NCBI RefSeq assembly: GCF_030167925.1
Contig: NZ_JASKUT010000001.1
Coordinates: 4,486,501-4,550,500 of the forward strand
From: Paenibacillus silviterrae
GTDB lineage: Bacteria > Bacillota > Bacilli > Paenibacillales > NBRC-103111
Reading direction: 5' to 3'
Length of the DNA: 64,000 bases
Shown in pieces: positions 42,429-51,322 of this stretch. Below the pieces are notes generated by a model. It was given only the letters and a program-made list of their open reading frames with translations. It was not told the origin of the DNA and searched no databases. The translations under genes were made by a program, and so were the position numbers. Each line of letters begins with the position of its first letter. The stretch's first letter is position 1.

Positions 42429-43379
42429 CTAAGGCCGGTAAAGCTTTCCCTGCCAAGTATCGCGGCTTCGCAGCTCGTGATCGAACGCGTTCAGCACTTC
42501 CCATTTTTTCAGACTCCACATCGGTCCGATCAATAAATCTCTGGGAGCATCCCCGGTAAGCCGGTGTACGATCATGTCCGGAGGCAGAATCTCCAAAGTG
42601 TCGACAACCAGCTTTACATACTCATCCTTTTCCAGAAACCGCAGCAGTCCGGCTTCATATTGCTTGACCATAGGCGTTTTGCGCATCAGGTGGAGAAGAT
42701 GGATTTTGATTCCTTGCACATCCATTTTGGCTACAGCTCGCCCAGTCTCCAGCATCATTTCATGGCTTTCTTGCGGAAGTCCGTAAATAATATGGGAACA
42801 TACCCGAATGCCATGCTTGCGTAATCTTCTTACCGCATCCAGGTAACAGTCGGTGTCATGTGCGCGATTGATCAGCTCTGAGGTGCTTTCGTGAATCGTC
42901 TGAAGTCCCAGCTCTACCCATAAATAGGTGCGCTGGTTCAGCTCGGCTAAATATTCCACCACGTCATCCGGCAAGCAATCCGGGCGAGTCGCAATGGAAA
43001 GTCCCACCACACCCGGCTGCTGCAAAATCACTTCATAGTACTCCCGCAGCTCCTCCACCGGAGCATACGTGTTGGTATAGGCTTGAAAATATCCTATATA
43101 TTTGGCTTCCGGCCATTTTTTGTGCTGAAGGTCCCGGATGTTGTTGAACTGTGTTACCAGGTCATCCCTGCGGCTGCCGGCAAAATCCCCCGACCCTCGT
43201 GCGCTGCAGAACGTGCAGCCTCCGATGGCGATATTACCGTCCCGGTTCGGACAAGTAAATCCGGCATCGAGCATGACTTTGAATACCTTCGTGCCGAACT
43301 GCTGCCTCATTTCATAATTCCATGTATGAAAACGCTTGTCCCCCCATAACCGGGGAGACGTCGTTGCTTCCGGCTTCAT
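42429..43379 (-). CDS. TIGR01212-family radical SAM protein (YtqA-type)
   Basis: A 316-residue radical SAM protein. The cysteines are in the early region: CPNRDGNIAIGGCTFCS. The rest matches the TIGR01212 group (YtqA in B. subtilis): GYFQAYTNTYAPVEELREYY, GLSIATRPDCLPDDVVEYL, and GIKIHLLHLMRKTPM. The reaction is unknown. ATG 43379 has a GAGAGG/GGAGAGG site 9 bases upstream; a longer reading adds 33 unrelated residues. Close to the YtqB-type gene. Confidence 0.9.
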   Translation of the reverse strand: MKPEATTSPRLWGDKRFHTWNYEMRQQFGTKVFKVMLDAGFTCPNRDGNIAIGGCTFCSARGSGDFAGSRRDDLVTQFNNIRDLQHKKWPEAKYIGYFQAYTNTYAPVEELREYYEVILQQPGVVGLSIATRPDCLPDDVVEYLAELNQRTYLWVELGLQTIHESTSELINRAHDTDCYLDAVRRLRKHGIRVCSHIIYGLPQESHEMMLETGRAVAKMDVQGIKIHLLHLMRKTPMVKQYEAGLLRFLEKDEYVKLVVDTLEILPPDMIVHRLTGDAPRDLLIGPMWSLKKWEVLNAFDHELRSRDTWQGKLYRP

Positions 43380-43574
43380 GATGCGTTCCTCTCCTCGAAC
43401 AAAGTTTCCTTCATTAATGTATCCGCCTCTATTGTACCGAATCCGCGCCCGAATTGCGAACCATTCCCAGAGCTTCACATGCCCCTGTATCTTCCACAGG
43501 ATAAGAACCTGCTTCCGAGTCCATGCTATGTTTGCAACAACAAATCAAGCACTTTTGAAGGGAGAAGACAATCG

Positions 43575-44195
43575 ATGAACAAGTTTAACAAGACCGTTCT
43601 GGCGTTGGCTTTGACTGCTTCTTTGGGCTTTGGCGGACAGGCGTTTGCTGAAACTTCCGGAACAGGAGCCGCTGGTACTTCCACGAATGGAACGCATACG
43701 ACCAGCACTTCTTCCGGTACCTACGGTGCAGGAATGACTACGGGCGACTACGGTAATGTAGGTACTACCACCGGTACCTATGGTACTACCGGAACCACCG
43801 GTACTACTACCGGAACAACTGGTACTACCGGTACAGCTACAGGAACTACTGGTACTACCGGTACAACTACGGGAACTACCGGTACGACCGGTACAACAGG
43901 TGCCGGTACAACAGGCACAGGCATTGGCGCAGGGATCGCTAACATGGGCCACACTGTGCGCAATTACAGCGATAATATGATGGATCGCATGAGCACTCAT
44001 AGAGCCGCCAATGATACTACTAGCACAGGCTATGGGCATACCGGCAACTACAATACGGGTACCTACCGCACAACAGCGGCAACAACCACCAACAACAGAA
44101 CGGGTTGGGGTTGGTTGGGTCTTCTGGGTCTGCTGGGCTTGGCTGGTATGCGCAGCCGTAACCGGGACCGCGACTTCAATACTAACAACCGCTAA
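43575..44195 (+). CDS. WGxxGxxG-type exported Gly/Thr-repeat protein
   Basis: A 206-residue secreted protein. A signal peptide of about 23 residues (SLGFGGQAFAET) is followed by a long run of GTT, GTTT and GTTGTA steps (about 70-112). The C-terminus is hydrophobic with WGWLGLLGLLGLAG and then basic (MRSRNRDRD), the pattern of WGxxGxxG sorting/anchor tails found in Paenibacillaceae. It likely stays at the cell surface by that tail. The repeat is encoded by 9-base units of the type GGTACTACC. GGGAGAAG lies before ATG 43575. Confidence 0.88.
   Translation: MNKFNKTVLALALTASLGFGGQAFAETSGTGAAGTSTNGTHTTSTSSGTYGAGMTTGDYGNVGTTTGTYGTTGTTGTTTGTTGTTGTATGTTGTTGTTTGTTGTTGTTGAGTTGTGIGAGIANMGHTVRNYSDNMMDRMSTHRAANDTTSTGYGHTGNYNTGTYRTTAATTTNNRTGWGWLGLLGLLGLAGMRSRNRDRDFNTNNR
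43777..43912 (+). repeat. Coding 9-base tandem repeat (GTT units)
   Basis: Units such as GGTACTACCGGAACTACC repeat across this stretch of the WGxxGxxG gene. Synonymous changes differ between units. Confidence 0.85.
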
Positions 44196-44218
44196 CCTTT
44201 CGGAAGGGGATGAATGGC

Positions 44219-44413
44219 ATGAGGATCCCCCAAGGGAACGAAAAGCTGACCATCGAGCTTTCTCTCAAGGAAGCGATGGCGTTAGCCAGCGGCGTACGAT
44301 TTCATGAGCAGCCGGGTCTGCTTGCTGAAGCGAAGCGTAAGCTTCGCTCCCAGATGGAGCAGCTTCTGCTGCCGGAATCGGATAAGCTGCACTACCAGCT
44401 GATCGAAGCGTAA
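44219..44413 (+). CDS. Small hypothetical protein
   Basis: A 64-residue protein that I do not recognise. It is charged and helical (KLTIELSLKEAMALASGVRF, then EAKRKLRSQMEQLLLPESD), with no signal peptide or membrane segment. ATG 44219 follows AAGGGG by 9 bases; ATG 44210 is too close to it. It begins 23 bases after the WGxxGxxG gene and may be co-transcribed. Otherwise nothing can be said. Confidence 0.6.
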   Translation: MRIPQGNEKLTIELSLKEAMALASGVRFHEQPGLLAEAKRKLRSQMEQLLLPESDKLHYQLIEA

Positions 44414-44514
44414 TGGGAAAGTCCGGTTAACTGCCGCTCCATGGCGGTTAACCGGTCTTTTATTTCTCCTGAATTAAGGGTATAATCCCTTTGTACAGAA
44501 GGAGGCTGCAAGAC

Positions 44515-45261
44515 ATGCGGTTACGCGGGAGAAAAGGAATTATAGAAGCGCTCGAGGCACAGCCGGAGCTGGTCGTACTCGATGCGGCACAATATAAAGG
44601 GCGATGGGCCGAGGTGTTCGGCAATGAACGTCCGATTCATGTGGAGCTCGGCATGGGCAAGGGACGTTTCATCAGCCAGCTGAGCGCGCTCAATCCGCAA
44701 ATTAATTACATAGGCGTAGACATGTACGATGAGCTTGTCCGCCGGGCTTCGGAGAAGGCGGCTCAGTCCCGTGAGGAGCATGGCGGGGATTTGTCCAATC
44801 TGAAGCTGGCTCGGTTTAACATCGAGACCATTGAGAATATGTTTGCCCCGGGTGAACTGGAACGAGTGTATCTGAACTTTAGTGATCCTTGGCCGAAGAA
44901 GCGGCATGCCCGCCGGAGGCTGACCCATCATGCTTTCGTGACGAAATACATGACGATGCTGAATGCGCGCGGCGAGATTCATTTTAAAACAGATTCAAGG
45001 TCTTTATTCGAATTCTCTTTGAATTCCTTCGCCGATATGGGACTTCGGATGCGGAACATTTCTCTTGACCTTCATGCCGAAGGAGCGCGTACGGATCTCA
45101 TAATGACGGAATATGAGACAAAGTTTCACGAGAGAGGCATGCCGATTCATCGTGTCGAGGTAGTGATCGGTGAGCAGGCGCTTGCCGAGCATCTGCAGGC
45201 GGTAAAACAATCCATGATGAATGAACCGAAGCCGGAAGAGACCGACACCGACACCGAGTAA
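44515..45261 (+). CDS. trmB: tRNA (guanine-N7)-methyltransferase
   Basis: A 248-residue SAM enzyme making m7G46 in tRNA. Family signatures are VELGMGKGRFISQLS near 47, IGVDMYDELVRRASEKA, VYLNFSDPWPKKRHARRRLTH (given in part: NFSDPWPKK, near 123), and FKTDSRSLFEFSL. Length is slightly above the usual because of a C-terminal acidic tail (EETDTDTE). ATG 44515 follows AGGAGG by 8 bases; a reading from 44491 adds eight unsupported residues. Convergent with the glycosyltransferase gene. Confidence 0.95.
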   Translation: MRLRGRKGIIEALEAQPELVVLDAAQYKGRWAEVFGNERPIHVELGMGKGRFISQLSALNPQINYIGVDMYDELVRRASEKAAQSREEHGGDLSNLKLARFNIETIENMFAPGELERVYLNFSDPWPKKRHARRRLTHHAFVTKYMTMLNARGEIHFKTDSRSLFEFSLNSFADMGLRMRNISLDLHAEGARTDLIMTEYETKFHERGMPIHRVEVVIGEQALAEHLQAVKQSMMNEPKPEETDTDTE

Positions 45262-45265
45262 TAGT

Positions 45266-45315
45266 AAAAACCTTCGAGCAGGACCTGGTAACAGAGTCCT
45301 ACACGAAGGTTTTTT
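45266..45315. terminator. Bidirectional terminator
   Basis: AAAAACCTTCG and CGAAGGTTTTTT flank an inner AGGAC/GTCCT pair. It overlaps the 3' end of the minus-strand glycosyltransferase gene. Confidence 0.85.
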
Positions 45316-46432
45316 GCATGGTCAGCATTTCCATAATGGCCTGAGAGCAGTCCTTGACTTGAGGCTTGCTTTGGCGCTCGGTCAGCATAGCTCTGCGCTG
45401 AAGCAGCTCGGGATACCGCATGAGCAGCAACTCGAACCAATGATCGATCGTTTCGGCAGAGGTGATCTGCTGTCCGAATCCGTGCTGAGTGAAGTACTGC
45501 AGGTTTTCTTCTTCCTGACCGGGAATCGGTTTGTAGAAAAGCATCGGAATTCCTTTGGCCAGTCCTTCCGTGCAGGTCATTCCGCCAGGCTTCGTAATGA
45601 GCAGATCGGATACATCCATCCATTTATCGATTTCATTCGTAAAGCCGAGGAGTCGAATATTGTCGTGCTGAAAACGTGGGTCCTCCGACATCGTATCAAG
45701 AGCCTTCTCATTACTGCCTAGGCAGATGATCAGCTGGATCCGGTTTCTCCACCTGGTCAAGTAAGGCAGGAAATCCTCGTCCTTCACCAGACCCCAGCCG
45801 CCGCCCATGACAAGCACCGTAGGCATCGGCTTCAGCCGGAAACGAACCCGAAGCTCCTCCCGGTTGTTCTGCTCGAGAAAATTCGGGTGAACGGGAATGC
45901 CCGTGACCTCGATGGATTCCTCCGGTACGCCTCGGCTGAGCAGCTTTTCCTTTACAGCGGGGGTCGACACGAGGTATTTATTCACTTCAGGGCTCACCCA
46001 GGTACCGTGGGCATCATAGTCCGTAATGACGGTACATAACGGAATATTCAAACCGAAGCGCTTAAGCCGTGAGATCACCACATTCGGAAACGGATGCGTA
46101 CAGACGATCGTATCCGGCTGCAGCTGATGAATGATCTCCGCTGTTTGTGCGTAGAAAATTCGGTGCAATGCCAGCTGCGTGAAGCGGTTGAGCGATTTTT
46201 TATATTGGGAACGATACACCATACCGTAAAGCTTGGGCTGGGTTGTGACGGTTTTCCTGTAGGCGGTGAAGATCCATGGAGCGATCGTAGGATGAAGGAA
46301 TGAGCCTAGCTCCAGTACGCGGGTCTGAACCTCGGGTGATTGCTGGCGCAGGCGAACGGAAAGCGCGTGTGCGGCCTGAGTGTGGCCGGCACCGAAGCCT
46401 TCGGATAATAACAGAACCCTCTTTTTCCGCAT
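45299..46432 (-). CDS. Diacylglycerol glucosyltransferase-like GT28 enzyme
   Basis: A 377-residue glycosyltransferase of the MGDG synthase/UgtP group. The N-terminal lipid-binding part has LLLSEGFGAGHTQAAHALS and PFPNVVISRLKRFG, and the C-terminal sugar-nucleotide part has VMGGGWGLV near 215 and LITKPGGMTCTEGLAKGIPML near 290-310 (part shown). In bacilli this enzyme adds glucose to diacylglycerol for lipoteichoic-acid anchors. The actual donor sugar here is inferred. The next genes (PAP2 and GT4) fit membrane-lipid work. Membrane-bound. Confidence 0.85.
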   Translation of the reverse strand: MRKKRVLLLSEGFGAGHTQAAHALSVRLRQQSPEVQTRVLELGSFLHPTIAPWIFTAYRKTVTTQPKLYGMVYRSQYKKSLNRFTQLALHRIFYAQTAEIIHQLQPDTIVCTHPFPNVVISRLKRFGLNIPLCTVITDYDAHGTWVSPEVNKYLVSTPAVKEKLLSRGVPEESIEVTGIPVHPNFLEQNNREELRVRFRLKPMPTVLVMGGGWGLVKDEDFLPYLTRWRNRIQLIICLGSNEKALDTMSEDPRFQHDNIRLLGFTNEIDKWMDVSDLLITKPGGMTCTEGLAKGIPMLFYKPIPGQEEENLQYFTQHGFGQQITSAETIDHWFELLLMRYPELLQRRAMLTERQSKPQVKDCSQAIMEMLTMQKTFV

Positions 46433-46490
46433 GTGCGTCTCACCATACCTTGTACCGAGTGGAATTTACACCATTTTAACATTACTGCTT

Positions 46491-47018
46491 TTACCCGAAA
46501 AATGCAACGGTTCCCAGCGCGGTTACGGTGCCGATGAATGCCCCCGCCATACAGTCCGAAGGATAGTGCAGTCCCAGATAAATGCGCGATAGCCCAACCA
46601 GGGAAGCCAAGGGAAGCAGGGCGGTTGCGGCCCAAGGACTTAAGAACATGAAGGGAAGCGCGACCGAAAATACGGCCGTGGTATGCCCCGAAGGGAAGGA
46701 GTGGTCGGTTAGCGGGTTCTTGCAGGTATTCGTATCGGGTAGAACAAGATAAGGACGAAGCCGCGGATATTTCCTCTTCATGATGGCGACGGGGATATGG
46801 CTTGCCGCCAGGGCGATGCAGCTCTGAATTCCCGCCAGCCTCCAGCTGCCCTGGGCGAATATGGCGAAGCAGAGCGCGATCATGATGGAGGCCGTAGCAC
46901 CGCCCAAATGGGTCAGCGTGCCGAACAAGCGGTCTAGGATGCCGTGCTGCATCCGCTGGTTCACCCAGCAGAACATACGGCGCTCGCGAGCCTGCAGCCA
47001 AGTAACCATTCTGCTCAA
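46491..47018 (-). CDS. PAP2-family membrane phosphatase
   Basis: A 175-residue membrane protein with five to six hydrophobic segments and the PAP2 signature: KYPRLRPYL, SFPSGHTTAVFS and SRIYLGLHYPSD, holding the catalytic histidines. These remove phosphate from lipid phosphates such as undecaprenyl pyrophosphate or phosphatidate. The start is TTG 47018 with GGAGGG 8 bases upstream; ATG 47009 is farther from that site. Divergent from the GT4 gene; on the same strand as the glycosyltransferase gene. Confidence 0.9.
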   Translation of the reverse strand: MSRMVTWLQARERRMFCWVNQRMQHGILDRLFGTLTHLGGATASIMIALCFAIFAQGSWRLAGIQSCIALAASHIPVAIMKRKYPRLRPYLVLPDTNTCKNPLTDHSFPSGHTTAVFSVALPFMFLSPWAATALLPLASLVGLSRIYLGLHYPSDCMAGAFIGTVTALGTVAFFG

Positions 47019-47226
47019 GGCTTAAGCCCTCCTTGTAATGGATATCTTCGTTGCTTATTTCATCATATCAGCCGATTGTTAACGCAGTATCATCCGGATA
47101 TCAAATCTGAAGCTCCGGCATTTTTCACATAGCCATAACTCTCGGTTAACACTCACTTGGTAAGATGATCCTGATACGATACGTATTTGGGGCTGTCCCG
47201 TTTCAAATTCCCTTGAGGAGGTTATT

Positions 47227-48399
47227 ATGAGAGTAGCCATCTTCACAGACACGTTCCTGCCGGATATTAACGGTGTGGCGAAAACGCTTGGGCGATGGGT
47301 GGACTATTTGGAATCGCGCGGAGTGGAGTGCAAGGTATTCGCACCGCAAAGCCAGTCTCCCGAGAATACGGACCGACAAACAGTGGAAAGGTTTTACAGT
47401 ATTCCCTTTCTATTGTATCCGGAGTGCAGAATGGCCATTCTAAGCCCGATCAATCTAAGAAGGACATTGAAGGCTTTTGCACCCGATCTCATTCATGTAG
47501 CCACTCCCTTTAACCTAGGACTCTTGGGCTTGTTCTATGCCAAGAGAAATCACATTCCCCTCGTAGCCTCCTACCATACTCATTTCGATCAATATTTATC
47601 CTATTATAAGCTGCAGTGGATGGAGCCCATGCTTTGGCGATATATGCTGTGGTTTCATCAAGAATGTCGAAAAATTTATGTGCCTTCCAGATCAACCCAG
47701 GAGCATCTTTTGGACAAGGGTCTGCATAATCTGGAAATATGGTCGCGCGGTGTGGAGGTGAACCTATTCCATCCGTTCGTGGATCGCCGAAAGGTTCTCG
47801 CCGAATGCAACATTGATCCGAGTCATTTCGTCTTGTTATATGTTGGAAGGTTGGCCCCGGAGAAAAGCATCGACGTTTTGCTAGCTGCTTTCGACGGTTT
47901 ATGCGATGACATACGTACCCGCTCGCATTTGATCATTGCAGGTGACGGCCCTCTGCTCAAGCCGCTCCAGGAGCAGTATGCGGACCGCAAGGACGTTACG
48001 TTTACCGGATTTAAGATGGGCAAGGAGTTAAGTGAGCTGTACGCGGCGGCGGATGCCTTCGTCTTTCCGTCGGCAACCGAGACCTTCGGCAATGTGGTGC
48101 TGGAGGCAATGGCTTCGGGAACGGCAGTGATCGGGGCCGCGGCAGGCGGAGTGAAGGACAACATCGAGCACGGCCGCACGGGACTGTTATGTCCGCCGGG
48201 AGAGCCGGAAGCATTTACACGGGCGATGCAGGTGTTGTATTCCGATCCGCTCTATCGCTTGGAGCTGGCAAGAGAGGGCCGAAGCTACAGCCTTGGCCAA
48301 TCCTGGGAGCACATCTTCAGCCGCTTGTACGAGAGCTACATGGATGTAGTCTCGGAGGCGAGGGGCAATTATGGATTTTTTTCGAACACCCGCTTATAA
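47227..48399 (+). CDS. GT4-family glycosyltransferase (MgtA-type)
   Basis: A 390-residue retaining glycosyltransferase. FTDTFLPDINGVAKTLGRW at the start and the donor motif SATETFGNVVLEAMASGTAVIG (about 280-300) are typical of the GT4 family; the EX7E motif is E-TFGNVVL-E. Closest types use mannose or glucose on diacylglycerol. Ribosome site GAGGAGG before ATG 47227. It lies upstream of a membrane GT2 gene and close to GT28 and PAP2 genes, so the group probably builds a glycolipid. The acceptor is not proven. Confidence 0.88.
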   Translation: MRVAIFTDTFLPDINGVAKTLGRWVDYLESRGVECKVFAPQSQSPENTDRQTVERFYSIPFLLYPECRMAILSPINLRRTLKAFAPDLIHVATPFNLGLLGLFYAKRNHIPLVASYHTHFDQYLSYYKLQWMEPMLWRYMLWFHQECRKIYVPSRSTQEHLLDKGLHNLEIWSRGVEVNLFHPFVDRRKVLAECNIDPSHFVLLYVGRLAPEKSIDVLLAAFDGLCDDIRTRSHLIIAGDGPLLKPLQEQYADRKDVTFTGFKMGKELSELYAAADAFVFPSATETFGNVVLEAMASGTAVIGAAAGGVKDNIEHGRTGLLCPPGEPEAFTRAMQVLYSDPLYRLELAREGRSYSLGQSWEHIFSRLYESYMDVVSEARGNYGFFSNTRL

Positions 48400-48682
48400 A
48401 ATGATTGAAAAACGATGAAAATAAGAGGTAAAAGGTTGGTTGGCGAAGCGTCTGACCGGAAACCTCATGCTTTTTCGCCAGAACTACAGAATCGACCCTC
48501 ATTAGCGGTTCAAGGGTGTTTGACAAAAGAGCGTAAAGAGAGGAAAATCATATTCGGCGACCCGCGAAAAACCAATTCAATCCAACGAATAGTCTTACAC
48601 GATGATGGATTCGAGGCATTTAGAGAGAGACGCAAATACAAGCGAGTAAAAAGGGTACGTACAAAAAAGGGGGATGTTTGTA
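48400..48682 (+). other. Leader region without gene
   Basis: Between the GT4 and GT2 genes lie 283 bases with no supported gene. A hairpin of GCGAAGC/GCTTTTTCGC type occurs near 48440-48480. No known riboswitch motif was recognised; a frame here (48415) has no ribosome site. Confidence 0.4.
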
Positions 48683-49918
48683 ATGCTGGACAGTATTCTG
48701 TTAGGCATCCAGATCGTCTTAGCTGTCATTGGAGCCTATCAGCTGTTGCTGACGTTTTTCGGTTGGTACCGCCGCAAGAATAAACAGCGCCATGCGCCGC
48801 AAAAGTCATTTGCCGTGCTGGTAGCCGCTCACAATGAGGAGCAAGTGGTTGGAGCCCTGATTGAGAACCTGAAAACACTGGATTACCCGAAGGAGCTTTA
48901 CGATATATTCGTCATTTGTGACAACTGCACGGACGGAACGGCGCAAATTGCAAGGGACCACGGCGTATACGCCATGGAACGCAGCAATCCGAAGCTGCGC
49001 GGCAAAGGCTACGCTATCGAATGGATGCTCAAGGAGCTCTGGAAGATGGAGCGCCAGTATGATGCGATCGTCATGTTCGATGCCGATAACCTCGTGAGCC
49101 CGGATTATCTGACGCACATGAACGACGATCTGTGCAACGGCTCCAAGGTCATTCAAGCCTACCTGGATACGAAGAACCCGCACGACTCTTGGATTACGGC
49201 CGCATATGCAACCACTTACTGGTACTGCAACCGCTTGTGGCAGCTGCCTCGGACGAACCTGGGCCTTGCGAACTTCCTTGGAGGCACAGGGATGTGCTTC
49301 GATACCAACCTGCTGAAGGAAATGGGCTGGGGCGCAACGAGCCTCGTCGAAGACCTGGAGTTTACCATGCGCTGCGTGCAGCGCGGTGTGAATCCGATTT
49401 TTAACTACGATGCGAGAGTGTACGACGAGAAGCCGCTGACCTTCAAGGCTTCCGCCCGCCAGCGTCTGCGCTGGATGCAGGGCCACTTCGACGTAGCCCG
49501 CCGCTACTTCTTCCCGCTGCTGTGGCAGGGAATCAAGGAAGGCAACTGGGCGAAGATCGACTCCGCCGTCTATGCGGCGAACGTATATAACCTGTTCATC
49601 GGCTCGATCCTGACCATCGTCCTTTGGATTGACCAGCTGCTTCCCGGCGTACCGACCTTCACATCGCTTTATGCGTTCATGCCGGCCGCATTCGCGCTGT
49701 TTACAGTCGCAACGTATGCGCAGTTCCCGCTTGCGATGATGATTGAGAAGGCTCCGCTGAAGTCTTACCTGTACATCATCACGTATCCGATCTTCCTGTT
49801 GTCTTGGTGGCCTATTACGTTTTATGCGTTCTTCACACAAAACAACAAGCAGTGGAGCCATACGCAGCATACCCGGGTCATTCGCCTCGAGGATATGCAG
49901 AGCAAGCAGGCAAGCTAG
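48683..49918 (+). CDS. Membrane GT2 processive-type glycosyltransferase
   Basis: A 411-residue glycosyltransferase. One N-terminal and about four C-terminal membrane segments surround the catalytic domain. Its acidic motifs are VMFDADN near 130, EDLEFTMR near 215 and QRLRW near 255 (the Q-x-x-R-W motif of cellulose, hyaluronan and N-acetylglucosaminyl types). The sugar polymer or lipid it makes cannot be told. ATG 48683 follows AAGGGGG by 9 bases. It sits between the GT4 gene and the translation-factor leader. Possible role in surface polysaccharide. Confidence 0.88.
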   Translation: MLDSILLGIQIVLAVIGAYQLLLTFFGWYRRKNKQRHAPQKSFAVLVAAHNEEQVVGALIENLKTLDYPKELYDIFVICDNCTDGTAQIARDHGVYAMERSNPKLRGKGYAIEWMLKELWKMERQYDAIVMFDADNLVSPDYLTHMNDDLCNGSKVIQAYLDTKNPHDSWITAAYATTYWYCNRLWQLPRTNLGLANFLGGTGMCFDTNLLKEMGWGATSLVEDLEFTMRCVQRGVNPIFNYDARVYDEKPLTFKASARQRLRWMQGHFDVARRYFFPLLWQGIKEGNWAKIDSAVYAANVYNLFIGSILTIVLWIDQLLPGVPTFTSLYAFMPAAFALFTVATYAQFPLAMMIEKAPLKSYLYIITYPIFLLSWWPITFYAFFTQNNKQWSHTQHTRVIRLEDMQSKQAS

Positions 49919-49924
49919 TACTAG

Positions 49925-49953
49925 TTGACTTGGGCAATTGTAAGTGATATACT
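49925..49953 (+). promoter_or_regulatory. Promoter of the infC-rpmI-rplT unit
   Basis: TTGACT-17-TATACT. Confidence 0.75.
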
Positions 49954-49959
49954 GTTTTA

Positions 49960-50115
49960 GTGCGAAAAAGTAGAAGCGCCCGCTTCTCACCTGACCGACC
50001 TAGGTTGGCTGGTTCATGATCTTGAGTGACCTTATTGGAGATAAGCTGTATGTGCAGCTCTATCATTCACTTGAAACCAAACGGACGTGGGCGATTTACG
50101 CCTACGTCCTTTTTT
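49960..50115 (+). promoter_or_regulatory. infC leader with attenuator (L20-type leader)
   Basis: A structured leader ending in a strong terminator: GGACGTGGGCG and CGCCTACGTCC with T6 at 50083-50115. In B. subtilis ribosomal protein L20 binds such a leader and promotes termination. The position, length and downstream genes match; the detailed binding site was not checked. Confidence 0.75.
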
Positions 50116-50141
50116 GTACAATCCTTTGGAGGTGGCAGGTT

Positions 50142-50654
50142 ATTAGTACAGAGCACATGATTAACGATGAAATTCGGGCGAAGGAAGTTCGTTTGATCGG
50201 TTCGGACGGCGAGCAGTTAGGTATCAAGCCGATTCGTGAAGCGATGCAATTGGCGCTGGATGCGAATATGGATTTGGTTAACGTAGCTCCAACGGCGAAG
50301 CCGCCAGTCTGCCGAATCATGGATTACGGGAAGTACCGCTACGAGATGCAGAAGAAAGATAAGGAAGCCCGTAAGAACCAGAAGGTCGTCGAAATGAAAG
50401 AAGTTCGCCTGAGCGCAACGATCGATGAACACGATTTTCAAACGAAGCTGCGCAACGTCGTGAAATTTTTGAACGATGGAGACAAAGTGAAGCTGTCGGT
50501 TCGTTTCCGCGGCCGGGAAATTGCCCACGCCGAGATCGGACAACGCCAGCTGGAGCGCATGGCAACGGAGGTAGAGGAGCTGTCCGTGATTGAACGGAAG
50601 CCGAAGCTCGAGGGCCGTAGCATGATCATGATTTTGTCGCCGAAACCGCAATAA
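50142..50654 (+). CDS. infC: Translation initiation factor IF-3
   Basis: A 170-residue IF-3. The two domains are visible: NDEIRAKEVRLIG to KPPVCRIMDYGKYRYE in the N-half, then RLSATIDEHDFQTKLRN to the C-half. The start is ATT at 50142, with GGAGGTGG 6 bases upstream, giving MSTEHMINDEIRAKE; the ATG at 50157 is 21 bases from that site. ATT start codons on infC allow IF-3 to limit its own synthesis. It is followed by rpmI and rplT, and preceded by the L20-type leader. Confidence 0.95.
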   Translation: MSTEHMINDEIRAKEVRLIGSDGEQLGIKPIREAMQLALDANMDLVNVAPTAKPPVCRIMDYGKYRYEMQKKDKEARKNQKVVEMKEVRLSATIDEHDFQTKLRNVVKFLNDGDKVKLSVRFRGREIAHAEIGQRQLERMATEVEELSVIERKPKLEGRSMIMILSPKPQ

Positions 50655-50682
50655 ATCACATCTCTTAAGGAGGAAAACCCAA

Positions 50683-50883
50683 ATGCCAAAAATGAAAACT
50701 CACAGCAGCTTGAAAGACCGTCTGAAAATCACAGGTACCGGTAAAGTAAAACGCTACAAAGCATACAAAAACCACCTGCTGTCCGGTAAATCCGCTCGTC
50801 AAAAGCGCGTGCTCGGCACAAACCCGGTAATGGCTGAAGGCGATGTAAAGCGTCTGAAGCAGCAAATTTCCCTGCTTAAGTAA
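50683..50883 (+). CDS. rpmI: Ribosomal protein L35
   Basis: A 66-residue basic 50S protein beginning MPKMKTHSSLKDRLKITGTG and showing the family's HLLSGKSARQKRVL. It follows infC by 28 bases; GGAGG precedes its ATG. In the same unit as infC and rplT. Confidence 0.97.
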   Translation: MPKMKTHSSLKDRLKITGTGKVKRYKAYKNHLLSGKSARQKRVLGTNPVMAEGDVKRLKQQISLLK

Positions 50884-50948
50884 TTTTCGCACGTTCTGAT
50901 TGACCCGTATATATACTTAAACATTAACTATCTGGAGGTAGATTTCAC

Positions 50949-51308
50949 ATGGCAAGAGTGAAAGGCGGCTTTATCCGCACACGTCGTCGTAAGAAAATCC
51001 TGAAGCTTGCAAAAGGTTATTTCGGTTCCAAACATAGATTATTTAAAACAGCTAAAGAACAAGTAATGAAGTCCTTGATGTACGCATACCGTGACCGCCG
51101 TCAGAAGAAGCGTGACTTCCGCAAATTGTGGATCGTTCGTATCAACGCGGCTGCTCGCCAAAACGGTCTGTCCTACAGCAAGCTGATGCACGGCCTGAAG
51201 CTGGCTGGCATCGAAGTAAACCGTAAGATGCTGGCTGACCTGGCGGTTAACGACATCAACTCGTTCAACCAACTGGCTACTGCAGCGAAGGAAAAAGTAA
51301 ACGCGTAA
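50949..51308 (+). CDS. rplT: Ribosomal protein L20
   Basis: A 119-residue 50S protein: VKGGFIRTRRRKKILKLAKG near the start, RDRRQKKRDFRKLWIVRINA, and NRKMLADLAVND near the end. It builds early 50S subunits and in bacilli also binds the leader ahead of infC to repress the whole unit. Ends before a strong terminator. Confidence 0.97.
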   Translation: MARVKGGFIRTRRRKKILKLAKGYFGSKHRLFKTAKEQVMKSLMYAYRDRRQKKRDFRKLWIVRINAAARQNGLSYSKLMHGLKLAGIEVNRKMLADLAVNDINSFNQLATAAKEKVNA

Positions 51309-51322
51309 GACGCGTTTGTATA

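Noticed and set aside
43777..43912. Possible CRISPR-like array
   Set aside because: The repeats are 9-base coding units in frame with no spacers.
48400..48682. Possible c-di-GMP or c-di-AMP riboswitch upstream of the GT2 gene
   Set aside because: The conserved core sequences of those riboswitches were not seen.
48415..48783. Frame of 122 residues between the GT4 and GT2 genes
   Set aside because: It overlaps the GT2 gene start, has no ribosome site and a random-looking sequence.
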